Origin: Arion vulgaris
Taxonomy: Eukaryota; Mollusca; Gastropoda; Stylommatophora; Arionidae
DNA length: 64,000 nucleotides
Reading direction: 5' to 3'
NCBI GenBank assembly: GCA_020796225.1
Contig: CM036755.1
Span: 18,107,317 to 18,171,316 of the forward strand
Below the pieces are notes generated by a model. The model did no database searches, was not told the origin of the DNA, and was given only the letters and a program-made list of their open reading frames with translations. This document shows, piece after piece, positions 21,701-32,700 of this stretch; within the stretch, counting starts at the first letter, position 1, and each line of letters begins with the position of its first letter. The translations under genes were made by a program, and so were the position numbers.

Positions 21701-21965
21701 ATACAGCAATGTGAAGTAAGCTAACTGTAGGTAGACATGCTGGATAACTAATATGAAATAAGAGATGATGATGATGATCCAAGTGCAGGCAAGGTTAACT
21801 ATTGACTTGGGGATCCTACAGACAATCTCACTGTAAGAAGACAAAACTAGATCAGCTGTTTCTTGTCTCAAGCATGACTGCCGCCGACTAACAGAGTTGA
21901 CGGCTGCCGACTAACAGAGTTGACTATCGGACATCAGGTGTAAAGCAAGGATATTTAAGCACTAG
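21701..21965. other. Unassigned spacer
   Basis: Contains a direct duplication of GCCGACTAACAGAGTTGAC at about 21882-21925 and a GATGATGATGATG run. No gene seen. Confidence 0.4.
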
Positions 21966-22145
21966 TTACTCAAATCTACTTTAGCCTTCAATAACAACAA
22001 TTCTAAGATCTATTTTTGCCTTCAATAACAACAATTCTAAGATCTACTTTTGTCTTCAATAACAACAATTCTAAAATCTACTTTTGTCTTCAATTACAAC
22101 AATTCTAAGATCTACTTTTGTCTTCAATAACAACAATTCTCAAAA
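21966..22145. repeat. ~34-bp minisatellite, 5 copies
   Basis: The unit is CTTCAATAACAACAATTCTA followed by AGATCTACTTTTGT, with few changes between copies. Confidence 0.9.
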
Positions 22146-22574
22146 TCTAAAATCGACATCAGATATCAGGAGACATTCATTAAAAAAAAAACCACACACA
22201 AAAATGTCATCCTTCCTATAGACCGTCAACCACATTAATCTACATATAACAAAATTCCTGAGCAATAAGAAAGTCCATATAGTTTTGTTATTGTTTCCAC
22301 CCCAAGTCAACATAACAATAATACAAGTCTTGTCATGATTCATTCACATATACATATATATATATATGTTCATTGTTAACAGTACAATAATTGTAAGAAT
22401 ATCAAGTACACAGGTCTATCTATATCTACTACTTTTTCTGTCTTTCTTACAAGTCATTCCCATTATTTTCACAAAATATTTACCAATAGTGAGTCAATTC
22501 CTTAGAACTGTTTTGTTGATGTGTCAAGTGTTTTACAATAATATATGTGAGACTTTCAATTTTCTTCTTCTTTT
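22146..22574. other. Unassigned AT-rich spacer
   Basis: Includes (TA)n at about 22351-22367. No coding exon with splice sites was recognised. Confidence 0.45.
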
Positions 22575-22830
22575 TATTTGAATGCTCTATATCGATCACT
22601 TGTTAACCACTCATTGTGATATGTATGTGATCCAAGCATAAAAGCGATTGTACATTGTGCCAGCTATGCGTGTACAAGAAGATCAGCCCATCCAATTTCT
22701 GCTACGCTTTTATTTACTAGGTAGCTTCCAGTGCTACCTCAGTCGCTCTTACAATATGCCTTGTAGGTCGCAGTGTTACTATTCTTTACTCCCTTGAGAA
22801 CCCGGCAATACACAGACAAGATTTGAAACG
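22575..22830 (+). repeat. Interspersed repeat family H
   Basis: The best-preserved uninterrupted copy of family H: TATCGATCACTTGTTAACCA, CAGCCCATCCAATTTCTGC, TATTTACTAGGTAGCTTCC, CTTGTAGGTCGCAGTG. Confidence 0.7.
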
Positions 22831-23139
22831 TACAGAACACTCAAGAGTTAGTAGAAGTAGAATCCAATTATTTGCAAACAGATTTTAGGTGCTTGTGTAA
22901 GTTGTCAACTCTAGGGTTCTGATATTGCCGAATCGTTGACATGAAACATGATATGGTTCAGTGCAACAGATGGTTCAGTGCGAAATTCAAGAGAAAGAAA
23001 ATGAGTATTTATCACTAAGACCTACACCTTTAGTACCAACAAATATTGCATAAGTAACTTTTTGTTATAAATTCTTCTATGTGTTTCTGAATAGTATGTA
23101 TTGGTTGTCTGTAAATAATAGATACAGCCTTATAATTCT
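22831..23139. other. Unassigned spacer
   Basis: About 300 bases with nothing recognised. Confidence 0.4.
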
Positions 23140-23388
23140 TCTTCTTTTTTGCGCTAGTTCTTTACGACCCAATTTTAATCACTCTTTGTGATATGTTTGA
23201 TCTTTGTCAAGAACGTATATACGTTGCAGATTGGTTTGGTAGGCCCCAAACGCATAGACTTCTACAAGTTTGGGACATGTGCATCCGATTTCAGCCAAAC
23301 CTCCTTAGTCGCCTCTTACGACATGCGTGGCAGGTAACAGTGGTTCTATTCTTTACACCCCAAAATTGGGCCCAGTTAACCACTCGGG
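23140..23388 (-). mobile_element. SINE-A copy
   Basis: A full-length minus-strand SINE-A. The head at the right end reads GCCCGAGTGGTTAACTGGG on the minus strand and the CTTCTTCTTTTTTGCG tail is at the left. No clear TSD was seen. Confidence 0.8.
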
Positions 23389-23530
23389 CGATATAAATAT
23401 TAACTGTCTTTAGGGGCAGCCACGGGAACCATCAGTATGCATACTCTTCGATATCTGTTTGGGAGTGTGAGCACCTATGGGTCTGCCGAAGTGCAATGAC
23501 GTCAGTTTAGTAACCAATAAGGGCAACATT
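23389..23530 (+). mobile_element. LINE RNase H-family tail remnant
   Basis: Contains GGAACCATCAGTATGCATAC then GAGCACCTATGGGTCTGCC, the tail shared with 27311-27520, 30046-30340 and 47200-47340. Confidence 0.65.
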
Positions 23531-24645
23531 TAACTACTTAACTGACTGGCTCCTATAAACTGCTGGGAGCGCCAAAACCACTATTTATTCATGGTGGAGA
23601 GCCACTGTGAGGGTCAGGTTTGTTTCCTAGTTAAACAAGTTTTATATTTACATTCTCCCTTTCCGTTTCCATGCGATTTGAATTTACAGACATGAAGCTT
23701 ATTCACAAACCACATGTTATCGGTTGAAGGTAACAAAATTGTATTCCGTCATATTTATTGTGTTTTCAAGCCAGTTACAGGATTGTACAACATTGTTTAC
23801 CATAGCAACAAGCGATAAGGTCATAGACGATAAGAAGTGTCAATTATTTACTAAATATTATTATATTTCTGTGTTCTTGGATTTTTTCTTATTAATGAAT
23901 ATACTATACACGGTAACCACCAAGTTAAAGGTATTAAATGTTTCGGATAACGTAAGTTGGGACTTTTAAAATATTTTTTAATGCGTTTCTGTGGTAAATA
24001 ATAATTTCACAAATTTCCTACAAAAAATTAACAAACAATTGTTTTCAATTGATCTTAAAGAAAATTCATTTACCTACAAAATGTTATATTAATCATAAAA
24101 ATCTGTTAATAATTAAGAAAATTGCAGCTGAATTTGTACATACACCTGCAATAGTAAAATGGGACCTAGATTTAATTCAGCCACAGCTCGTTTTTCTATT
24201 CCGTAACTTATCAGTTAAAGGGCCACATGAGGTCTGCTAGCCCACAGCCAACTCTAACTGGGCCTGATAACTGACGGGAAAATGCCTGACCTTAGTTTAA
24301 GTGGGGGGGCTGGAAAATATATGTTTGATAGAACATTGCAAGCTTTTTGCAATTTTACTCAATTATTAGCCACAGGTTGGGGAACCTCTAATTTAAACTG
24401 AAGAATGCAATGATCCAGTAAATTTACAATAAGCAACAATAATTTCTTCATTTACATGAAATATTTACAACAATATATTGACTTATATTCCAGAATTGCA
24501 TTTGTAATATCTTGCTTGTTCACGTATGAAAAGTACACGTTACATGCACATTGTCACATGAGATCAAGATTATTCTCCAGACGTTCGTATTCAGAGCACA
24601 CGAAATAATGAATAGAATCATTTCTGATATGCACAGACCATTCTA
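23531..24645. other. AT-rich region, no gene recognised
   Basis: About 1.1 kb. Two short plus ORFs (23724-23969 and 24049-24240) show no known motif and have no convincing splice context. Near 24360-24400 the phrase CCACAGGTTGGGGAACCTCT resembles a hAT-type terminus, but no partner was found. Confidence 0.4.
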
Positions 24646-24914
24646 CAGGGTGTTCAAGACAAAAGTAGCTTGACATGGGAGCCATTCTGACATATATTTA
24701 TGAAAATGAGAAGGTTAAATTATGACGCAGTATAGGTCAAGTACGCGAGTCTTTTTGTGATGGTGTGTAATTATGGGGTAGGAAGGGGCGATAAACAAAT
24801 GTGACGAAAGGACAAGCTAGTCAGAACTGGTTTAAATAGTAAATAGACAAAATGCAATGCGTAACTGGCAACTTTTGATTTGTTAATCAGGCTACTTTTA
24901 TCTTGAACACCCTG
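24646..24914. mobile_element. 269-bp TA-flanked MITE with CAGGGTGTTCAAGA ends
   Basis: Starts CAGGGTGTTCAAGACAAAAG and ends with the near-perfect inverted copy (CTTTTATCTTGAACACCCTG). The ends are flanked by TA (24644-24645 and 24915-24916). TA duplication with CAGGGTG ends fits the Tc1/mariner superfamily. A longer relative with LINE insertions lies at 45889-46631. Confidence 0.85.
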
Positions 24915-25336
24915 TATAGTTATGTCTCCGTGCCTTTTTACAAACATTTCACTTTTTAGTCTTATCTTGATGACGATCCTGAACGTGCACGTTCTCGCAG
25001 TCTTTCATTCTCTGGTGTCGGAGATCTTGATCTATCCTTTACTTGCTCTCCATCCTGACCATTTTCTCCTTTTTGATAAAAAATACATACAAAATTCCTT
25101 CAATGTTTTGTATATTTGACATCTAAATCAATAGAAAAACCAATCTATTTCATATCTAATTAAATACGTTTTAAAACCCCGATTTCCAGAGAATAAATAA
25201 AATGAAGGTGACAGAAATTAACAAAGAAATAAATATGAATAGCAAGAGGAAGAAAGTTAAGGTCATCTCAAAGTTACAAATTCCATACAAATACATCAAA
25301 TTAAACAAGACAATGATATAACAAGTCAAGTAAAGA
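24915..25336. other. Unassigned spacer
   Basis: AT-rich, no gene or repeat recognised. Confidence 0.4.
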
Positions 25337-25610
25337 GTAATATTTTTCATACCACAAGGTATATTGGGTAATACTGTATTTGGCCTGCATTTTTCATTGA
25401 CTGTCGGCACACTATGGGTGATGTGGTCAACATCACATCGGCCATCTTTAATTCCCAGCACTTTTCCTGGTATCCAATTGAGTCTGGGTTGACCTGAGAA
25501 CCATTACAGTCTCAAAAATATTCCATGCCCACTATCGAATTCAACCAGGATCATGTGTCTAAGAAGTGAGTTCACTAACAACTACACTAATGCAGCTCTG
25601 GCTATAAATA
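25337..25610 (-). mobile_element. SINE-F copy 1 (minus)
   Basis: Minus-orientation copy. The tRNA-like head at the right reads GTAGTTGTTAGTGAACTCAC on the minus strand, and the body shares CACATCACCCAT-type and GACCCAGCCTCAACTGG-type phrases with 25628. Somewhat diverged. Confidence 0.7.
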
Positions 25611-25627
25611 TCTTGCAACTATGACAA

Positions 25628-25900
25628 TATCGTATGAGCCGCTGTAGCGTAGTTGTTAGTGAACTCGCTTCGCAAGGCTGGTGGTCTGGGTTCAGCTCCC
25701 GCAATGCGCATGGAATTTTCCCGACCGCGACGGCTCTCAGGCCGACCCAGCCTCAACTGGGTACCAGACATGCTCTGGGAAAGTAAAGCGCGCGTGATGC
25801 TGACCACATCACCCATTGTGTACCGACGGTCAATGAAAAATACAGGCCTAACACTGTATTGACCTATATACCCAAAGGTATGAAAGGGTTCCGTTACCTT
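25628..25900 (+). mobile_element. SINE-F copy 2, intact pol III boxes
   Basis: The head has TAGCGTAGTTGTTAG (A-box-like) and, about 40 bases on, GGGTTCAGCTCCC (B-box-like). The body follows with GACCCAGCCTCAACTGGGTA and GACCACATCACCCATTGTG, then a poly-T-rich end. It lies head to head with copy 1. Confidence 0.8.
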
Positions 25901-25920
25901 TTTTTAATGACAATATCATG

Positions 25921-26120
25921 AGATAAGCGATAGTACAGTGGTTCGTAAGTCTGTAGTTCCAGAATCCATTCTCACGGAATGAGATTTTTCATACCATATC
26001 GGTCTCAAGTTGACCCAGCCTCATTCTGATACCAGAGAAACACTGGGAAGTAGAAGCTGCGACTGATGTCATTGGTCAAAGACAAAGTATGGGTCAAATA
26101 ACGTATTCCCCAATATAATA
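25921..26120 (+). mobile_element. SINE-F copy 3, diverged
   Basis: The head TAGTACAGTGGTTCGTAAG and body (TTGACCCAGCCTCATTCTG; GACTGATGTCATTGGTC) align with copy 2, with many substitutions. Confidence 0.6.
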
Positions 26121-26420
26121 CATGGTATTCTTCTTCAGCGATCTCCGGTCACGTACTTAATTTACTGTGGGCCACAAACTGGGCAGTCAGCTTCAGGTTT
26201 CCTTCTTCAGCAATCTCTGGTCATGTGCTTAGTTTACTGTGGACTACAAACTTGGCAGTCAGCTTCAGGTCTGTCAAGTTGCCCACAGCTTAGTTTTCAG
26301 ACCAACTGGGTGTGGCCACATGTTGCTTCTCAGCCCCATGAATCTCAACCAGCGAAATACGATGTGACTTCTCCCTAGGGACAAACCTGAATAACATGTC
26401 CACCGATTAGAACGTAGAAG
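26121..26420. repeat. Tandem-duplicated LINE-related segment
   Basis: An ~70-bp segment containing CTTCTTCAGCGATCTCCGGTC and ACAAACTGGGCAGTCAGCTTC occurs twice. It is followed by sequence colinear with 27830-27950, a LINE remnant. Confidence 0.55.
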
Positions 26421-26570
26421 AATATGGAAATTAAAGAATGTTGTGAAAGATTGAACACACCTCGAAAAAACAAACTAATAATGTAACTAGATATTCAGTG
26501 AACTGGAACCAACATAGGAAGGAGATACAGTGAAACTTGCACAAGTAAAGTACAAATCTTTACTGCTTAC

Positions 26571-26766
26571 CTTTGAGGCAATTGACTACTTTTTCTTGCC
26601 GGCCGTGTTATTTTTGGTCCTTCTTTTGCAACAGGACTACCATTGTTTGCCTTCAACTTTTTGGATGATGTCACATCAGGATTTTCTGTTGTCACAGTAC
26701 ATACCTTAGGAGGCGCAGGTAATTCATCCGCTGAAGATTCATCTGCAGATTTTCTCTTTCTTTCTT
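26571..26766 (-). CDS. ACIN1: Acinus exon 5, 196 nt
   Basis: Acceptor GGTATTCTTCCGCAG before 26766, donor AG|GTAAGC at 26570-26565. Phase 1 in, phase 2 out. It encodes a low-complexity, basic and Ser-rich segment (ERKRKSADESSADELPAPPK; later GPKITRPARKSSQLPQ). An internal AAG|GTATGT at codon 22 could act as an alternative donor. No further exon toward 1 was recognised. Confidence 0.7.
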
Positions 26767-29700
26767 CTGCGGAAGAATACCAACAACAAACTATAGGAAA
26801 TGAATGTGAATCATAAACTAAATTGTGCATTGTGGTGTGAAGTCAGGCTGGGGTTTCTTGACTTAGCGCGCATGGTAGGGTTGTTGCAGAGTGAAGCAGA
26901 GCATGGTAGGGTTGTTGTGGATATAGCGGAGCATGGTAGGGTTGTTGCGGATGTAGCGGAGCATACAAGACAACTACTTCCAATCTCAGGATAGAGATTG
27001 ATGTCGTTACTGCTGCTCTTTAGTGGTTCTCTAGAACTATATTTACTGCTGCTGTTGTTGTATCTGACTTTCAATCAAGGCTACGAATGGTCAAAAATGA
27101 CAGGTTGCAGTATGAAAAGATTTTGTCTTTGCGGTTTCCAACTTCAAGAGGTTTACATAGACCTACTCCTGGACATGCAGGTGTTTTGTGACAATGAGAG
27201 AGCGGACAGGCTTTTCCCCAATAACATTGATTATCAGTGAGTTCAGGATTGATATGGGGGATCTTCCTCTGTCTCTTCTAGATTGCTGTTGGATGAGGTC
27301 ACTAAAATAGATGTTGAATTCATTCAACAATTTAAGGAGATTAAACTATTATACAAGTAGAACTGAATGTCTGAGGGGCAGAGTGAGGGGTGTGTTTAAC
27401 CAGCGAGCCACAAGAACCATCAGTATTCATACACTTCAACATCTGATGGGGAAGACTGAACACCTATGGGTCTGTCAGGAGTGCTATGACGTCAGTTCAG
27501 TAACCAATAACCAATCATAAACTGTTTTTTCCTGGAAACAACCAACATAAAAACAAGAAATTGTGTAAACGGAAATAAAAAGAATTGAAACAAAAACCTC
27601 TTACAGTTTCATATAAAAGGTTGTTGGTTAACTCAATTGTTGAAGGTTTATGCTCTAGTGGGAGCTGAAAGGATTATTATTATTATGTATTACATTCAAT
27701 TTTATTGTAAAATGAAGATTGAGAAACATAAAATTAACAGGAGAATATGTGTGTAACTAGTATTTCAATATAAATATATATATGAATTGTTATGAGGATA
27801 AACATGCTGACATCTTGTGTGATCTCAGGTTCTGTGCTTAATTCAGTGTGGACCACAAACTGGGCAGTCAGCTTCAGGTCTGTCGGGTTTCCTCAAAGCT
27901 TAGTTTTTAGATCGACTGGGTATGGTTACATGTTGCTTCTCAGTTCATTCAGGGAAGGAGTCTTGCAGGTCATGCTCTGGTGTCTGTCCCACCTGCTGAC
28001 GCTGGCAGAGAGCTGTTTGACTTGTTCCTAGTCTATGTAAGTGTTTGTTGAGTCTGCAAAGTACAGTGCGTAGACGAAATATAATGACCTGGTCTGTTCT
28101 GCTGAGGTCTTTGAGGAAATATTTTCCATTATCATGTCCAGTGTGTCTTCCAGTCTACTGTAGATTTTCTCTTATGAGGGTCTTGACCTCTTGAAAATAC
28201 AACAGTTGGTAGATTTGTTCACTGGCACTGCCCTCCTTAGCTAAGACATCGGCACTCTCATTGCCTGCAATACCACAGTGAGATGGAATTCACTGCAGGT
28301 GAACTTCTGGCTTTTTTAAACAGTCGAGCAAGTTCTCTTTTTAAGTTCTCTATCATGCTGTCAGCGGATTTAGCCTCCAGGGCATGTTCATCTGACAGTG
28401 AGTCTGTAAGAAAGACCATGTTGCCTGCAGGTGCTTGCAGCTTAGTCATGTGCTGTGCTGACATCAAGAAGGCTGACGGTTCTGCTATGTAGTTGAAACA
28501 TTTTCAACCAGTAGGAGACCTCTCTGGTAAGTCATCTGAGCGTTTAATGTAAGCTCCTGCATCCTCATTTGTGTTTTTTTGTTTGCATATGTTCGTCTCG
28601 ACCATTTTGATCATTCTTATTGTGATATATAAACAGTCTGTGTCAAGAACGGTTAGAACATTGCGGCCCCATTAGGCCCTACTAGTGTAAGATGAGCGCA
28701 TCTGAAACCAAAGTTTTCAGTCCGCTTCCCCATTCATGGTTGCCGGTCAGACTGTATAAATTCTTGTCCAGCTGTCTTCTGGAAATATGTAATGATGATG
28801 TTCCAACATGGTTGCTTTCTTCACTAGATTATGCTCTGCGTCTTAGACAATTTTCTTCTTCTTCGAATGCTCCATATCGATCACTTGTTAACCACTCTGT
28901 GTGATTTGTATGTGATATGAGCCTAAGCGGATTACGTTATGCCAATTATGTTATGTGATCGACGTCATGGCACATTGGGCATTCCCATTCGTGCTGTCCT
29001 CCACTGCAGCAGCCATCCCAAAGTCCATTTGCTCACTGTACTCATGAAAAGTTGATTAGGATACCTTCTCTCTCTACCACGAAGACGACACTGTTTGGCA
29101 TGTCCAAACTTATAGCCTAATTCTCGAATTCATTCCAGGGTCTGAGACTTGTCAGTTATACATCTACAAGTAAGCCAGCACATCCAATTTCTCCACACTT
29201 TTTATTTACTAGATTAGCTTCCCGTTCCTACATCAGTTGCCTCTTACAACATGCCTTATAGGTCGCAGTGGTACTATTATTTGCTTCCCTTGTGGGCCCC
29301 GACAACACACTGGCGATTTGACAATTTAGAAATGGAGATTGAAGAATTTAGAGTTACTGATTCTGGTTACCAGGTGTCAAGAAATAAATGTTCTAGTATG
29401 GAGTTATGATTGAAAGTTTAAAGGGATCTAAAGGTCAAAGTCTGACCATTGCACCAGGTTTGACTCCATATGGTTTGATCCCTCTCTGCAGAAATAGAAT
29501 GCCACCTGCTGAGAGTATTGCATAAAGCACAAACTCTGTAGCTCTGGCAACAATCCTAGGGACATCTGGAAAAAATGCACTTGTGAACAGAGCAGCATGG
29601 CCCGAGAAGAAAGAAGAAGAAGAGAAGCTTGGCCAGTATTCAAACCCATGACCTTATGAAGCGCATTACAGAAACAACACTACAAAACAAACTATGGGGG

Positions 29701-32700
29701 ACAGGTGAAACCTCAAGCGCACCGCCCTGTTTATGACACATACCGGAGTAGTCACATAGCAGAAGTTGATCGCAGAAGAAGAAATGGAATTGAAGATAGA
29801 TCTTCTTTGCGTTCGTTCTTCACGACCAATTTTAACCACTCTTTGTGATATGTTTGATCTTTGCCAAAAACGTGTATGCGTTGCATATTGGTTTGGTAGG
29901 CTCCTAAACGCAGACTTCTACACGCTTAGGACACATGCATCTGATTTCAGCCAAACCTCCTTAGTTGTCTCTTACGACATGCGTGGCAGGTAACAGTGGT
30001 TCTATTCTTTAACCCCAATTTTGGGCCCAGGTAACCACTCGGACGTTGAAGATAGATAAGGGGGACGTTCGTCGGTCTCTTCGCGACTGCCTGTTGGATG
30101 AAGACACTAAAATAGATGTTGAATCAATCCACCAATGTAAGCAGTTTGAAGTTACCCGTTGTACAGGTAGAACTGGATGCCTGAGGGGCAGAGTGAGGAG
30201 TCTGTTTAATCAGCGAGCCACAGGAACCATCAGTATGCATACTCTTCTATATCTGTTGGGGAGACTGAGCACCTATGGGTTTGCCTGAAGTGCAATGATG
30301 TCAGTTCAGTAACCAATGACAACAATGACTTAATAAACAGTTATTTCGAACAAAGAAAATAATAATATAGTTTGAGTCTACCATGTGTACAAATACTATA
30401 TAGACATGAATAACAAACATAATCCAGGCACCAACCTTCAACTTGTTTTTTTACTTCCATCTGAATTTCCAGATTTTTCTGTTGCTGTTGAAGATACTGA
30501 CGTACAAATTCACTCTGTCCAGCCTTGTCATCTTGTTGCAACTATTTATAGAGTTCAAACAAGTATAAACAGTGGCCACCAGTAGACATGTATAAGCAGT
30601 GAATATTAGTCATCAAATAGTGGTTGATTGACTGACAGGACCATCATCATTACATTTCAGTGAATAACAATGTGTGATCCAACCTATTTCTTACACAGGA
30701 AGTCTCAGCAGCAGTGCACAAACTCTGTCAAACTACACAAACGAGGGTCCCCAATGTAATTTCAAAGATGGTAGAAATGTTGTCGAAATTTTATTTGTAA
30801 GTTTTTAAAAAATGAATTTTGTCCAGGCAGCGACTATGCAGCCTTACTCTTACCGATTTTTTAACTGTCAATGGTTCATTTACATGTTCAACTTAAACAT
30901 GGGACCTCTGTTTTATTGTCCGTCTACGAAAGGATTAGAAACACAATCTGACCTACATTTACATCAGGAATCTCTGGAAAAATATCCAGATCACTCCATG
31001 CAGGAAACAAACCAAGTACCGTTGTGATGCGGCGAACACCTTATCTCTACACCATAGTGACTGCCTAGAAAACTAGAGAGGGTGGTATCACTATTATTAT
31101 CAGTAATGAGCAAGACCTTTTGCTAAATCATTCTCATTAGAATCACAGAAGCAGTGGATATAACCATGAGAGAAGAACAAGCTGGTTTTAGACCTGGGAT
31201 AAGTTGTTGAAACGAAATAATTACACTAAGTCTCGCCCAAGTGGTTACTGGGGCCCAAATTTGGGGTGTAAAGAATAGAACCACTGTTGCCTGCCATGCA
31301 TGTCGTAAGAGGCTACTAAGGAGGTTTGGCTGAAATCAGATGCACATGTCCTAAACGTGTAGATGCGATTAAGGGCCTACCGAACCAATGTGCAACGTAT
31401 ACATGTTCTTGGCAAAGATCAAACATTTCACAAAGAGTGATTAAAATTGGTTGTAAATAACGAACGCAAAGAATAAGAAGACACTAAGTATAATCTTGGA
31501 GGAATATATTGAGAAGCAACAACCACTTATATTAAATTTCATCGATTTTAAAAATGCTTTTGATAGTCTACTCAGAATCCACCAAGGGAAACCCTGAAAT
31601 GAACTTTACTGAGAAAGGCAAGAAATATCAGACTCGATTCCATAGGAGATATTGAAAAGTTGTCCAAAGATAGAGCTGCATGGAGAAATTGCTTGCAAGC
31701 CATATGTAACTTATAACAGTACGAGAGAAATATAATAATATAATTTTATCAATAATTTATCTTCATCATCATCAAATAGCTTGTACTAAGCAGAACTTTG
31801 CCGTCCTAACAGTCCTTCGGGATTTCTCTCTCATAGGTCAGCCGTCATGCTTAAAGTATCAGTTAAGTTACATCCTGAATCCATCTTATTCGTAGTCTTC
31901 CTCTTCTCCTCTTAGCCAGGATTCCTTCTTCCATGATGGTATTCTCCAACCCTTCTTCTCTCTTTATATATCCAGGATACTTCAATTTCCTCATAAGATA
32001 TTGTATCTACATTTATAATTTTAACGACTTTTTCTTCTTTTCCGTGGACATTGACTATCAATGCAGTTAGTGGTCTTGTAGGACAACAAAGTCTTTCTAT
32101 CGCTCTCGATCCATGGTTCTCCTTCGCAAAGATTACCATAACTGACCTATACTGCATCTTCTCATCTACTGTTCTCCATCAATCTGTCTGCGGTCTGCCC
32201 CCCTTTCATCCTCCTTCCTGAGTCCACTGTATGGTAGTTCCCCTCATGAAAGTCTCTGAATCCCTTCTGAGTGTGAGTCCTATCCATCTCCAACATTTGT
32301 CATTTATGACTGTGAATTTCTCCTGACAGTACCTGTTGAGAAGTTCTTGGTTGTTGAATTTGTCCTGCCAAATTACTTTGAGAATTGTTCCCATCAATCT
32401 GCGTATATGGGGCATTTGGGGGAAGAAAAAGTTTATATGGAAAATTTAGACTAAATCAAGACAAAATGAGGTAAAGCCACTTACCGCAATATTTGGTACT
32501 TTTCCTGAAAGAAAGAAACAACAAAATTATAACAACATTCTTGCAATCTAGTAATTGATGTAGATTGCTTTAAATAAAAATCATCTTTGAGGCCACACTC
32601 TATGAGGGCATTCAGAATGTATTCATTGGTTGACCCCCTGATATGATGGCAAAGCCAGCCAGCCTATCTGCACTTTTATTGCCATTGACACCCATGTCAT

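Noticed and set aside
21668..21871. Possible further Acinus exon near 21840 (TTCTTACAG acceptor)
   Set aside because: An acceptor-like site of the right phase exists, but the encoded residues show no Acinus similarity and no donor follows.
25628..25720. Candidate tRNA gene
   Set aside because: A and B boxes are present, but no cloverleaf with acceptor stem can be drawn and the sequence continues into a repeated SINE body.
30531..30541. Acinus exon 2 joined directly to exon 4 at 30531 as the main form
   Set aside because: It is in frame, but the acceptor CAACAAG is poor. The micro-exon path uses better sites. Kept only as a possible alternative.
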